Origin: Eurosta solidaginis
Taxonomy: Eukaryota; Arthropoda; Insecta; Diptera; Tephritidae
Assembly: GCF_040869045.1 (NCBI RefSeq)
Contig: NC_090324.1
Location: forward strand, 59,363,346-59,427,345
Length of the DNA: 64,000 nt
Direction of reading: 5' to 3'
Of the stretch, positions 1 through 8,259 are shown piece after piece. Both the position numbers and the translations under genes were made by a program. The number at the start of each line of letters is the position of its first letter. Within the stretch, counting starts at the first letter, position 1. A model generated the notes under the pieces. That model did no database searches, was not told where the DNA came from, and saw only the letters and a list, made by a program, of their open reading frames with translations.

Positions 1-204
1 TTCATCAAGATACCTCAAAATTTACTCAAGTTATCGTGTTAACGGACGGACGGACGGACATGGCTCAATCAAATTTTTTTTCGATCCTGATTATTTTGAT
101 ATATGGAAGTCTATATCTATCTCGATTCCTTTATATATGTACAACCAACCGTTATCCAATCAAACTTAATATACTCTGTGAGCTCTGCTCAACTGAGTAT
201 AAAA
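1..204 (-). mobile_element. HINE-A copy 1, 5' end of a DINE-1-like non-autonomous helentron
   Basis: Only the 5' terminal part is inside the window. Read on the minus strand it starts with the subterminal inverted repeat ATACTCAGTTGAGCAGAGCT (ending near 200), followed by the family's fixed 5' block and the CCGTCC tandem run near 45-60. It carries no coding capacity. The family is defined from the complete copies at 11177-14557, 29458-31888 and 46209-49038. Its 5' end abuts the 3' end of a HINE-B unit, so it is the first member of a minus-strand helentron train. Confidence 0.8.
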
Positions 205-643
205 ATAGGTAGGTACTTTGTGTGAGGATGCAAAGTTTCAGGTTTTTTGTGGTCTGCGTGTAAAAACTATGACTACGAATCACGTATTTCAAAAATATAT
301 GACGTAAACGTAACTATTTGATGAAATTTTATGAATTTTGAAGCTTCTATCCGTAAAAAAGGGACAAAAATGACATTTTATATGAAGTATACAATATATA
401 TACCACCGATCTCTATGACAACAATATATTCTATATACGCAACCATTTGGTAAAATTTTAAGCTTCTTGCTGTTAAAATGGGGAAGAAATTGCGCAAAGT
501 TTCTTATCTGAACAATCGGTTGTATGAGATTATATATACCATCGGTCCCTATGATTTTTCCAGACAACAATATATGCTATACACGTAAACATTTGGTGAA
601 ATTTGAACATATCTAAACGATTTTTAAGATAAATATAAAATAA
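205..643 (-). mobile_element. HINE-B unit a, 5'-truncated helentron-type element
   Basis: Second helentron-like family. The 3' end (left) has the sequence AATAGGTAGGTACTTTG with a short stem-loop, ACTTTG...CAAAGT. The body repeats a roughly 130-150-bp theme: 'ccaccgatctctatgattttttcag', a variable 'caacaatatatgctatatacgtaagcatt', and 'gaagcttctagctgttaaaatgggg'. This unit lacks the usual 5' head and ends in a 40-bp variant at 604-643 that recurs at the end of unit d (7018-7054). No protein is encoded. Confidence 0.65.
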
Positions 644-834
644 AAAATAGGTAGGTACTTTGTGTGAGGATGCAAAGTTTCAGGTTTTTTGTGGTCTGCG
701 TTTAAAAATTATGTCTACGAATCACGTATTTCAAAAATATATGACGTAAACGTAACTATTTGATGAAATTTTATGAATTTTGAAGCTTCTATCCGTAAAA
801 AAGGGGCAAAAATGAGAGTTTATATGGAGTATAT
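644..834 (-). mobile_element. HINE-B unit b, 3' part, split by a Ty3/Gypsy insertion
   Basis: Begins with the HINE-B 3' end and stem-loop, then breaks off at ATAT (831-834). The same element resumes at 4505 with ATAT, so the LTR element between them is a clean insertion with a 4-bp target duplication. The rest of unit b is 4505-5714. Confidence 0.75.
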
Positions 835-1456
835 TTTAACGAATTTACTTGCAAATCCACTTATTTGCAATCCTCTGCTAAGTTCGAATCACTAAACTGT
901 TGAATAAATAACTCCAATATTGAACAATGGAAAAATGGCCTTTATTAAAGTACTTCACAATATCACTTATACTTTGCTACTCGCTGGCTTAATAACCAAA
1001 CTGATTGATAACTCAAATGAAACTCTACTATTGGCCGCCAGATCGCGTGCTTAATCAAACTGATTGATAGCTCAACTCAAACTGAATTACAGCGCTTCTA
1101 CATCTGTCGCCTTTTATACTCTTTGGTTTCCTCGTTCGCATTTTTCTAGAATCTACTAGCATTGCCCATGAGCTCTCAAACTTCTCAGATATAACTAAAA
1201 TCGCACAATCTTATACATCTTTTAGGCGCTTCCAGAATCTACTAGTCCAGTAGCTCTCAAACTTCTCAGATATATGCATGTGTTAGTGCATTGACTCTCC
1301 GCTGCTCTTATAAGTACATGGTACATATATGTAGACGCAGTTATTGTTTCGTTTATGTAGATACATAATGATTGAACTATTGATGTGCATTCACGTCACT
1401 GCTTAGCATCGGCTTAGAGACGATAGCATCGCTCAATGCTGCTAACATTCGTTACA
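835..1456 (-). repeat. 3' LTR (minus-strand orientation) of the Ty3/Gypsy element
   Basis: Aligns along its whole length with 3883-4504, including the shared block around 'tggaaaaatggcctttatt' and the terminal ATTCGTTACA. Followed inward by a purine-rich tract on the minus strand (1457-1469, AGGTGGAGGGCAG), which fits the polypurine tract that primes plus-strand DNA. Confidence 0.9.
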
Positions 1457-1469
1457 CTGCCCTCCACCT
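1457..1469 (-). other. Polypurine tract of the Ty3/Gypsy element
   Basis: Minus strand AGGTGGAGGGCAG lies directly against the LTR TGTAACG end, the position expected for the plus-strand primer in LTR retrotransposons. Confidence 0.7.
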
Positions 1470-2055
1470 AAGTCTGATCGTCCCGATCAGACAAATCTCT
1501 CGATCTAGTCGTTACTAGCATCGCCAAATGTACCGATCTTCTATTTAGTGATTTCCCAATTGCTTGTATGCGGTAGATAACATCACTGATCGTCTTCACA
1601 AATCTGTACGGGCCTTCCCAACTGCACCGATATTTGGATGGAACACCTTTCCGCCGGTGAGGATTGTATAGCAATACCAAATCTCCCTCCCGGAAACCTT
1701 CCGAATTATTTTCCTTGTCGTACCTGTGTTCCATCTTACTACTCGTTATTCTGCATCGTTTTCTCGCACTCTGTTGCTTGGCCAATGAAGAACTACTTTG
1801 TAGAGCTTGCTCTTGACGGATTGGCTTCACATACTCAGTATCGTTCCGACGTATCCCAACAGAAGTGCGCGCTGGCTTGAAACCATCCTTGCATTCTTTC
1901 TGAAAAATTCTTTCAGTCATTTTAGTGCATCCATTAGGGCTTGTCGATGCCGGTCTTTTTCTCGCAAGTACTTTTAATTTCGCTTTACTTGGCACATTCG
2001 ATCCATCAACCTTTCCTTTTGACGTTCGGTTCTCATAATGCATTTTGGTTCTCAT
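1468..2055 (-). pseudogene. Integrase C-terminal remnant (GPY/F module) of the Ty3/Gypsy element
   Basis: The last ~75 residues carry the GPY/F-type module: REGDLVLLYNPHRRKG, then a KYRCSWEGPYRFVK stretch and YRIQ...VHLAML, which in the family contacts DNA/chromatin downstream of the integrase core. The N-terminal ~120 residues are basic, low in recognisable motifs, and may be the tail of the deleted region or non-native sequence. No HHCC zinc finger and no DDE core are present. The ORF begins right at a 16-bp direct repeat (GGTTCTCATAATGCAT, twice between 2029 and 2061) that also ends the protease ORF, so the deletion joined the two. Confidence 0.75.
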
Positions 2056-3625
2056 AATGCATCACCCTTCTCTGCATATCGATCTTGATGTCATGGTCAA
2101 CCAAGAAATCCACTCCCAATATAACTTCATCAACAATCTCCGCCACAACGAATTTGTGTAAAACCATGACCTTCCCAATTAAGACTTCACAGATCACTTC
2201 TCCCCGGACTTGGTTATACTCGCCTGTGACCGTACGCAACCTTGCTCCATGTAATGACTTTACTCTCCTGTAGACCAAATCAGATCGAATCAAGGAATGA
2301 GATGTCCCCGTATCTACAGTCAGTACACGCTCTTTACCAACCACATTCCCTCTGATGGTAAGAATGCTTGATTTCCTTCCAATCTGCGACACAGATATCA
2401 CAGGACATTCAATATCCGGGGCAAGTTTTCGTTCTTTACATCCGACACGCTCTTGCTCATTTCCGCCAGCTTTGCGTTTACGGCCACCCACATTGTTGGA
2501 ACTATTAGGACCAAGATCGCAATGACGTGCAATGTGACCAGGGTTGCCGCACTTGAAACATTTCATAACTCCGGCATTTTTCTGTTGTGATCCCTTCAGA
2601 GCTTCCAAAATTGTATCTACCCACTCTAGCCTTTCTACTTCCACACGATGAGCTTTGTATGCTGGTTTACTCAATAATGACGCCGTTTCCTGAGTCAATG
2701 CATGGGATACCGTTTCAGAAAATGTTTGCTTTGGGTTCGCGTATGTGGCTCGCTTCGTTTCGACGTCCCGTATGCCATTTATAAAGCTCTGAATCTTCAC
2801 TCTTTCCGTGTATTCCACGGGTGCATCCGCATTTGCAAGATGAGCCAATCTTTCAATGTCCGAAGCAAACTCTTGCAAAGTCTCGTTAGCTTTTTGGTAG
2901 CGGTTTTGCAATTCTATTTGAAATATTTGTTTCCTGTGTTCGCTTCCGTATCGCCGTTCTACAGCAGCCATCAATGCGTCATAACTGTTCCGTTCGTACT
3001 CTGGAATAGTATGTAAGAATTCGGCAGCTGGTCTTTTCAATGCTACGAAGAGTGTGGCAACTTTATCTTCCACATTCCAGTTGTTCACTGCTGCGGTCTT
3101 CTCAAACTGTAGCTTAAAGACCTGGAAAGGAACAGAACCGTCAAAGGATGGTGTTTTTACCTTTGGATTACTCGCTGAAACTGCTGAACGATTTAGTTGT
3201 AACTGCTCAATACGTCCTCTGAAAGCATCCACCTCGGCCTCGATTTTATCCTGTCGACCACTGAAGCCTTCATGAAACTGGGTTAGTTTTTCTTCCATAT
3301 GCGCTTCCAGTTTAGATGATATACGGGCTTCCTGCTCTTCTAGTTGCGTGGAGATCTGAGATGATATCTGTGCTGAAATTTGTGCTGACATTTGCGAAAT
3401 ACGCGTTTCTTGTACTTCAATCTTTGATGTTATACGTGTCTCTTGGGATTCCATCTGTGATGACATATACGTTTTCTGTTCTTCTAGTTGTGTTTCCATT
3501 TTAGATGTTATATCTGTCTTTTGCGATTCCAGTTGAGATGACATGTTGGTGGATATTTGTGATGACATTTCGGACATTTGTGCCGATATTGCAGCCAATA
3601 TCATGTTCAAGTCTGTGTTCGCCAT
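2033..3625 (-). CDS. gag-pr: Gag with fused aspartic protease, Ty3/Gypsy element
   Basis: 530 codons from an ATG at 3625. Residues ~1-140 are a heptad-like coiled coil made of repeated SSQxExQ/ISSQ units. A retrotransposon gag domain follows (~155-330; SFDGSVPFQVFKLQFE, later the RRYG...QFA-type helix region). A single CCHC knuckle is CFKCGNPGHIARHC (~370). The protease has the active-site triplet DTG (LTVDTGTSHSLI, ~440) and the later hydrophobic ILGVDFL motif. Gag packages the RNA and forms the particle; the protease cleaves the polyprotein. The frame is open up to the deletion junction, so this part could still be translated. The start overlaps the upstream SAP ORF by 19 bp in another frame. 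Confidence 0.88.
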   Translation of the reverse strand: MANTDLNMILAAISAQMSEMSSQISTNMSSQLESQKTDITSKMETQLEEQKTYMSSQMESQETRITSKIEVQETRISQMSAQISAQISSQISTQLEEQEARISSKLEAHMEEKLTQFHEGFSGRQDKIEAEVDAFRGRIEQLQLNRSAVSASNPKVKTPSFDGSVPFQVFKLQFEKTAAVNNWNVEDKVATLFVALKRPAAEFLHTIPEYERNSYDALMAAVERRYGSEHRKQIFQIELQNRYQKANETLQEFASDIERLAHLANADAPVEYTERVKIQSFINGIRDVETKRATYANPKQTFSETVSHALTQETASLLSKPAYKAHRVEVERLEWVDTILEALKGSQQKNAGVMKCFKCGNPGHIARHCDLGPNSSNNVGGRKRKAGGNEQERVGCKERKLAPDIECPVISVSQIGRKSSILTIRGNVVGKERVLTVDTGTSHSLIRSDLVYRRVKSLHGARLRTVTGEYNQVRGEVICEVLIGKVMVLHKFVVAEIVDEVILGVDFLVDHDIKIDMQRRVMHYENQNAL

Positions 3626-3831
3626 TGTTTGCGTGTTTCATTATTCTCCTCCAATTTTGTTGTCTCATCGCCATCAAGATGAAAGACATACTCTTCCACG
3701 TCAATTCCTTCTAATTCCATTGCCTCTCGTAGTCGTGCCTGAAGTTCGAGTTTAATGCCGGTTGTATTCAGTCCACGGTTCTCCAACTCCTTCTTTAGTT
3801 GCGGGATCTTCAATTCACTTAACTTTGCCAT
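3607..3831 (-). CDS. Small SAP-domain ORF upstream of gag
   Basis: 74 codons from ATG at 3831. Residues 1-36 match the SAP helix-extended-helix pattern: LKIPQLKKELENRGL, then N-T-T-G, then KLELQARLREAM. SAP domains bind AT-rich DNA or RNA. The remainder is acidic and lacks motifs. It overlaps gag by 19 bp in a different frame (offset 2 mod 3). Either it was once the N-terminus of one SAP-Gag protein and a frameshift split them, or it is joined by programmed frameshifting or reinitiation. The element layout (just after the primer-binding site) makes it the first ORF of the genomic RNA. Confidence 0.75.
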   Translation of the reverse strand: MAKLSELKIPQLKKELENRGLNTTGIKLELQARLREAMELEGIDVEEYVFHLDGDETTKLEENNETRKQWRTQT

Positions 3832-3861
3832 GTCCTTGTTGCCCTCTGGAATTTATTCAAC

Positions 3862-3880
3862 AATCCCACTTCTGATACCA
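3862..3880 (-). other. Primer-binding site, tRNA-Leu-like
   Basis: Plus-strand AATCCCACTTCTGATACCA ends in CCA two bases from the LTR, as a tRNA 3' end would; the minus strand reads TGGTATCAGAAG. The sequence resembles an insect tRNA-Leu 3' end from memory; the tRNA identity is inference. Confidence 0.7.
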
Positions 3881-3882
3881 AT

Positions 3883-4504
3883 TGTAACGAATTTGCTTGC
3901 AAATCCTCTTATTTGCAATCCTTTGCTAAGTTCGAATCACTAAATTGTTGAATAAATAACTCCAATATTGAACAATGGAAAAATGGCCTTTATTAAAGTA
4001 CTTCACAAAAACACTTATACTTTGCTACTCGCTGGCTTAATAAGCAAACTGATTGATAACTTAAATGAAACTCTACTATTGGCCGCCAGATCGCGTGCTT
4101 AATCAAACTGATTGATAGCTCAACTCAAACTGAATTACAGCGCCTCTAAATCTGTCGCCTTTTATACTCTTTGGTTTCCTCGTTCGCATTTTTCTAGAAT
4201 CTACTAGCATTATCCATGAGCTCTCAAACTTCTCAGCTATAACTAAAATCGCACAATTTTATACATCTTTTAGGCGCTTCCAGAATCTACTAGTCCAGTA
4301 GCTCTCAAACTTCTCAGATATATGCATGTGTTAGTGCATCGACTCTTCGCTGCTCGTATACGTACATGGTACATATATGTAGACGCAGTTATTGTTTCGT
4401 TTATGTAGATACATAATGATTGAACTATTGATGTGCATTCACGTCACTGCTTAGCATCGGCTTAGAGACGATAGCATCACTCAGTGCTGCTAACATTCGT
4501 TACA
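3883..4504 (-). repeat. 5' LTR (minus-strand orientation) of the Ty3/Gypsy element
   Basis: 622 bp, same length as the partner at 835-1456, beginning TGTAACGAAT and ending ATTCGTTACA. Adjacent on the minus strand to the primer-binding site, so this is the 5' LTR that would carry the promoter. It retains the canonical TG...CA ends. Confidence 0.9.
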
Positions 4505-5714
4505 ATATAATATATATACCACCGATCTCTATGATTTTTTCAAACAACAATATATGCTATATACGTAAACATTTGGTGAAATTTAAAGCTGCTAGCTGTT
4601 AAAACGGGGCAGAAATTGCGCAAAGTTTCTTATCTGAACAATCGGTTGTATGAGATATATACTATATATACCACCGATCTCAATGATTTTTTCAGACATC
4701 AATATATGCTATACACGTAAGCATTCGGTAAAATTTGAAGCTTGTAACTGTTAAAATGGGGCCGAAATAGCAAAAAAAAATATATTTATACTATATATAT
4801 ATACTATATATACCATCATATATATATTATATATATCACCGCTCTCTATGATTTTTTGACACAACAATATATACTATATACGTAAACAATCGTTGAAATT
4901 TGATGCTTATAGCTGTTAAAATGGGGTAGAAATTGCGAAAAGTTTCTTATCTGAACAATCGGTTGTATGAGATATATACTATATATACAACCGATCTCTA
5001 TGATTTTTTCAGACAACAATATATGCCATATACGTAGGCATTCGGTGAAATTTGAAGCTTCTAGCTGTTAAAATGGGGCTAAAATTGCGAAAATATATAT
5101 ATATACTATATAAATATACTATATATACCACCATATATATACTATATATACCACCGATCTGTATGATTTTTTCAGACAACAATATATGCTATATATGTAA
5201 GCATTCGTTGAAACTTGAAGCCTCTAGCTCTTAAAATAGGCCAGTAATTACGAAAAGTGTCTTATCTGAACAATCGGTTGTGATGGATATATACTATATA
5301 TACGACCGATCTCATCAATTTTTTCAGGCAACAATATGTGCAATATACGAAAGTATATGGTGAAGTTTGAAGCTTCAATCTGTTAAATTGAGTAAGATAT
5401 TACAAAAATCCTCTTTTTCTGAAAAACCGGTTGTATGGAGGATATATGCTATAGTGGTCCGATCCGGCCGGTTCCGACAAATGTCTAATCGGACACCCAA
5501 ATACACCCGCTCACCAAATTTTATCAAGATATCTCAAAAATTGAGGGACTAGTTTGCATACAAACAGACAGACGGACATGGCTAAATCAACTCAGCTCTT
5601 CAACCTAATTATTTCGGTATGCTTAATGGTGGGTCTATCTATTTTCCTTTAAGGACTTACAATTTTGGGTTTCGTGACGAAATTAATATACCATTTCATT
5701 TTCATGAAAGGTAT
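4505..5714 (-). mobile_element. HINE-B unit b, 5' part (most complete copy)
   Basis: Continuation of 644-834. Carries several internal 'ccaccgatct...' subrepeats separated by (TA)n-like tracts (about 4785-4830, 5090-5150), then the conserved 5' block: minus strand starts ATACCTTTCATGAAAATGAAA, a potential stem-loop, followed by GTCACGAAACC, a CCATGTCCGTCTGTCTG segment (near 5565-5582) and GGAACCGGCCGGATCGGACC. The CCATGTCCGTC signature near the 5' end is shared with HINE-A and, from memory, with Drosophila DINE-1. Confidence 0.75.
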
Positions 5715-6453
5715 AAAAATAGGTAGGTACTTTGTGTGAGGATGCAAAGTTTCAGGTTTTTTGTGGTCTGCGTGTAAAAACTATGACTACGAATCACGTA
5801 TTTCAACAATATATGACGTAAACGTAACTATTTTATGAAAGTTTATGAATTTTGAAGCTTCTAGCCGTAAAAAAGGGGCAAAAAAATACAGTTTATATGA
5901 GGTATATAATATATGTACCATCGATCTCTATGATTTTTTCAGACAACAATATATGCTATATACGTAAGCATTTGGTGAAATTTGAAGCTTCTAGCTGTTA
6001 AAACGGGGCAGAAATTGCGCAAAGTTTCTTATCTGAACAATCGGTTGTATGAGATATATACTATGTATACCACCGATCTCAATGATTTTTTCAGGCATCA
6101 ATATATGCTATACACGTAAGCATTTGGTGAAATTTGAAGCTTCTAGCTGTTAAAATGGGGCAGTAATTACGAAAAGTTTCTTATCTGAACAATCGGTTGT
6201 ATCCGGCCGGTTCCGACAATTGTTTAATCGGACACCCAAATACACCCACTGACCAAATTTTATCAAGATATCTCAAAAATTCAGGGACTAGTTTGCATAC
6301 AAACAGACAGACGGACATGGCTAAATCAACTCAGTTCTTCAACCTGATTATTTCGGTATACTTAATGGTGGGTCTATCTATTTTCCTTTAAGGACTTACA
6401 ATTTGGGTTTCGTGACGAAATTAATATACCATTTCATTTTTATGAAAGGTATA
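5715..6453 (-). mobile_element. HINE-B unit c, short complete copy
   Basis: 739 bp from the 3' stem-loop end (AATAGGTAGGTACTTTG) to the 5' TATACCTTTCAT head, with fewer internal subrepeats than unit b. It follows unit b without spacer: the 5' TATA of one abuts the A-rich 3' end of the next. Confidence 0.75.
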
Positions 6454-7054
6454 AAAATAGGTAGGTACTTTGTGTGAGGATGCTAAGTTTCAGGTTTTTT
6501 GTGGTCTGCGTGTAAAAACTATGACTACGAATCACGTATTTCAACAACATATGACGTAAACGTAACTATTTTATGAAAGTTTATGAATTTGGAAGCTTCT
6601 AGCCGTAAAAAAGGGGCAAAAAATACAGTTAAATGGGGTATATAATATATGTACCATCGATCTCTATGATTTTTTCAGACAACAATATATGCTATATACG
6701 TAAGCATTTGGTGAAATTTGAAGCTTCTAGCTGTTAAAATGGGGCAGAAATTGCGCAACGTTTCTTATCTGAACAATCGATTGTATGAGATATATACTAT
6801 ATATACCACCGATCTCAATGATTTTTTCAGGCAACAATATATATTATACACGTAAGCATTTGGTGAAATTGGAAGCTTCTAGCTGTTAAAATGGGGAAGG
6901 AATTTCGCAAAGTTTGTTATCTGAACAATCGGTTGTATGAGAATATATATACCACCGGTCTCTATGATTTTTTCAGACAACAATATATGCTATACACGTA
7001 AACATTTGATGAAATTTGAACATATCTAAACGATTTTTAAGATAAATATAAAAT
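6454..7054 (-). mobile_element. HINE-B unit d, 5'-truncated
   Basis: Starts with the HINE-B 3' end and ends in the same alternative tail (GAACATATCTAAACG...AAATATAAAATAAAA) as unit a, instead of the usual 5' head. Units a+b and d+e therefore look like two copies of one arrangement. Confidence 0.65.
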
Positions 7055-7839
7055 AAAAAATAGGTAGGTACTTTGTGTGAGGATGCAAAATTTTAGGTTT
7101 TTTGTGGTTTGCGTGTAAAAACTATGACTACGAATCACGTATTTCAAAAATATATGACGTAAACGTAACTATTTGATGAAATTTGATGAATTTTGAAGCT
7201 TCTATCCGTAAAAAAGGTGCAAAAATAACAGTTTATATGAATTATATAATACATATACCACCGATCTCTATGATTTTTTTAGACAACAATATATGCTATA
7301 TACGTAAGCATTTGGTGTAATTTGAAGCTTCTAACTGTTAAAACGGGGCAGAAATTGCGCAAAGTTTCTTATCTGAACAATCCGTTGTATGAGATATATA
7401 CTATGTATACCACCGATCTCAATGATTTTTTCAGACATTAATATATGCTATACACGTAAGCATTTGGTGAAATTTGAAACTTCTAGCTGTTAAAATGGGG
7501 CGGAAATCGCAAAAAATATACTATACTATATATATACTATATATACCATCATATATATATTATATATATCACCGATCTCTATGATTTTTTGACACAACAA
7601 TATATACTATATACTTAAGTAAGCAATCGGTGAAATTTGAAGCTTATAGCTGTTAAAATGGGGTAGAAATTGCGAAAAGTTTCTTATCTCAACAATCGGT
7701 TGTATGAGATATATACTATATATACAACCGATCTCTATCATTTTTACAGACAAAAATATATGCCATATACGTAAGCATTCGGTGAAATTTGAAGCTTCTA
7801 GCTGTTAAAATGGGGCTAAAATTGCGAAAATATATATAT
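7055..7839 (-). mobile_element. HINE-B unit e, 3' part, split by a CR1/L2-like insertion
   Basis: Standard HINE-B 3' end and body with a (TA)-rich block at ~7515-7570. It breaks inside GCGAAAATATATATATG, where unit b continues with more TA repeats. The rest resumes at about 14650 after the retroelement and HINE-A copy 2. Confidence 0.7.
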
Positions 7840-8250
7840 GGAGTTAACAATGAATCCAAAATCTCCCCTAAAGATTCTGTAAGGGTAAATCATCAAAACA
7901 AGACTCGCTCCTCCAATTTGATAATCGGCGTTAGTGATAACACGGAACTTGACGTTGTTAGTTCTAGGAAATGGTATCATCTATCCTCCTTCAAACCAAG
8001 TGTTACTGCGGATGGTCTTATTGCTTTTGTTTCCAAAAACACTAACATTAGTGCTCATCATCTCACATGTTTTCCTCTGGTCAAAAAGGACGCGGATATC
8101 AAAGATCTGACACGATTAAATTTCAAGCTTGGTGTATCGCATGCACTAGTGGATAAAGTTTTAGATCCCAAGCTCTGGCCGGCAGATGTTAAAATTAAGC
8201 CTTTCAAAAACCGTAGTAAAGTTGTTCAAGGTGGCGGTGGTGATGCTTAG
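7840..8250 (+). pseudogene. ORF1 C-terminal part of a CR1/L2-like non-LTR element
   Basis: The reading frame runs in from HINE-B sequence, so only ~7840 onward is genuine. About 137 residues include WYHLSSFKPSVTADGLIAFV, then a C-F-P-L-V-K-K-D segment and LTRLNFKLGVS...LWPADVKIKPF, a pattern I associate with the C-terminal ORF1 domain of CR1/L2/Jockey-type elements (RNA-binding protein, usually preceded by a zinc finger, here missing). The 5' truncation at 7840 is the usual result of incomplete reverse transcription. It stops ten bases before the ORF2 frame opens. Confidence 0.65.
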
Positions 8251-8259
8251 CAATCAGTA

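Larger units (their letters stand above)
835..4504 (-). mobile_element. Ty3/Gypsy-type LTR retrotransposon with most of pol deleted
   Basis: Two 622-bp LTRs (835-1456, 3883-4504) flank a minus-strand interior. LTR ends are inverted, TGTAACGAAT...ATTCGTTACA, with the outermost left copy changed to TTTAACGAAT. Target duplication is ATAT (831-834, 4505-4508). Interior order on the minus strand: primer-binding site, SAP-domain ORF, gag plus protease, then directly the integrase C-terminus. Reverse transcriptase, RNase H and the integrase core are absent, so this copy can only move in trans. By eye the LTRs differ at roughly 20-25 sites, so it is not a very recent insertion. Confidence 0.9.

Noticed and set aside
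3862..3880. Partial tRNA-like sequence ending in CCA
   Set aside because: Only the 3' end of a tRNA is matched and it abuts an LTR; it is the primer-binding site, not a tRNA gene.
5052..5234. 60-codon frame with repeated Tyr-Ile
   Set aside because: Comes from (TA)n-rich HINE-B subrepeats.
7789..7839. Apparent N-terminus MKLLAVKMGLKLRKYIY of the ORF at 7789-8250
   Set aside because: These codons are HINE-B sequence (the same peptide start occurs at 5052); the retroelement begins at ~7840.
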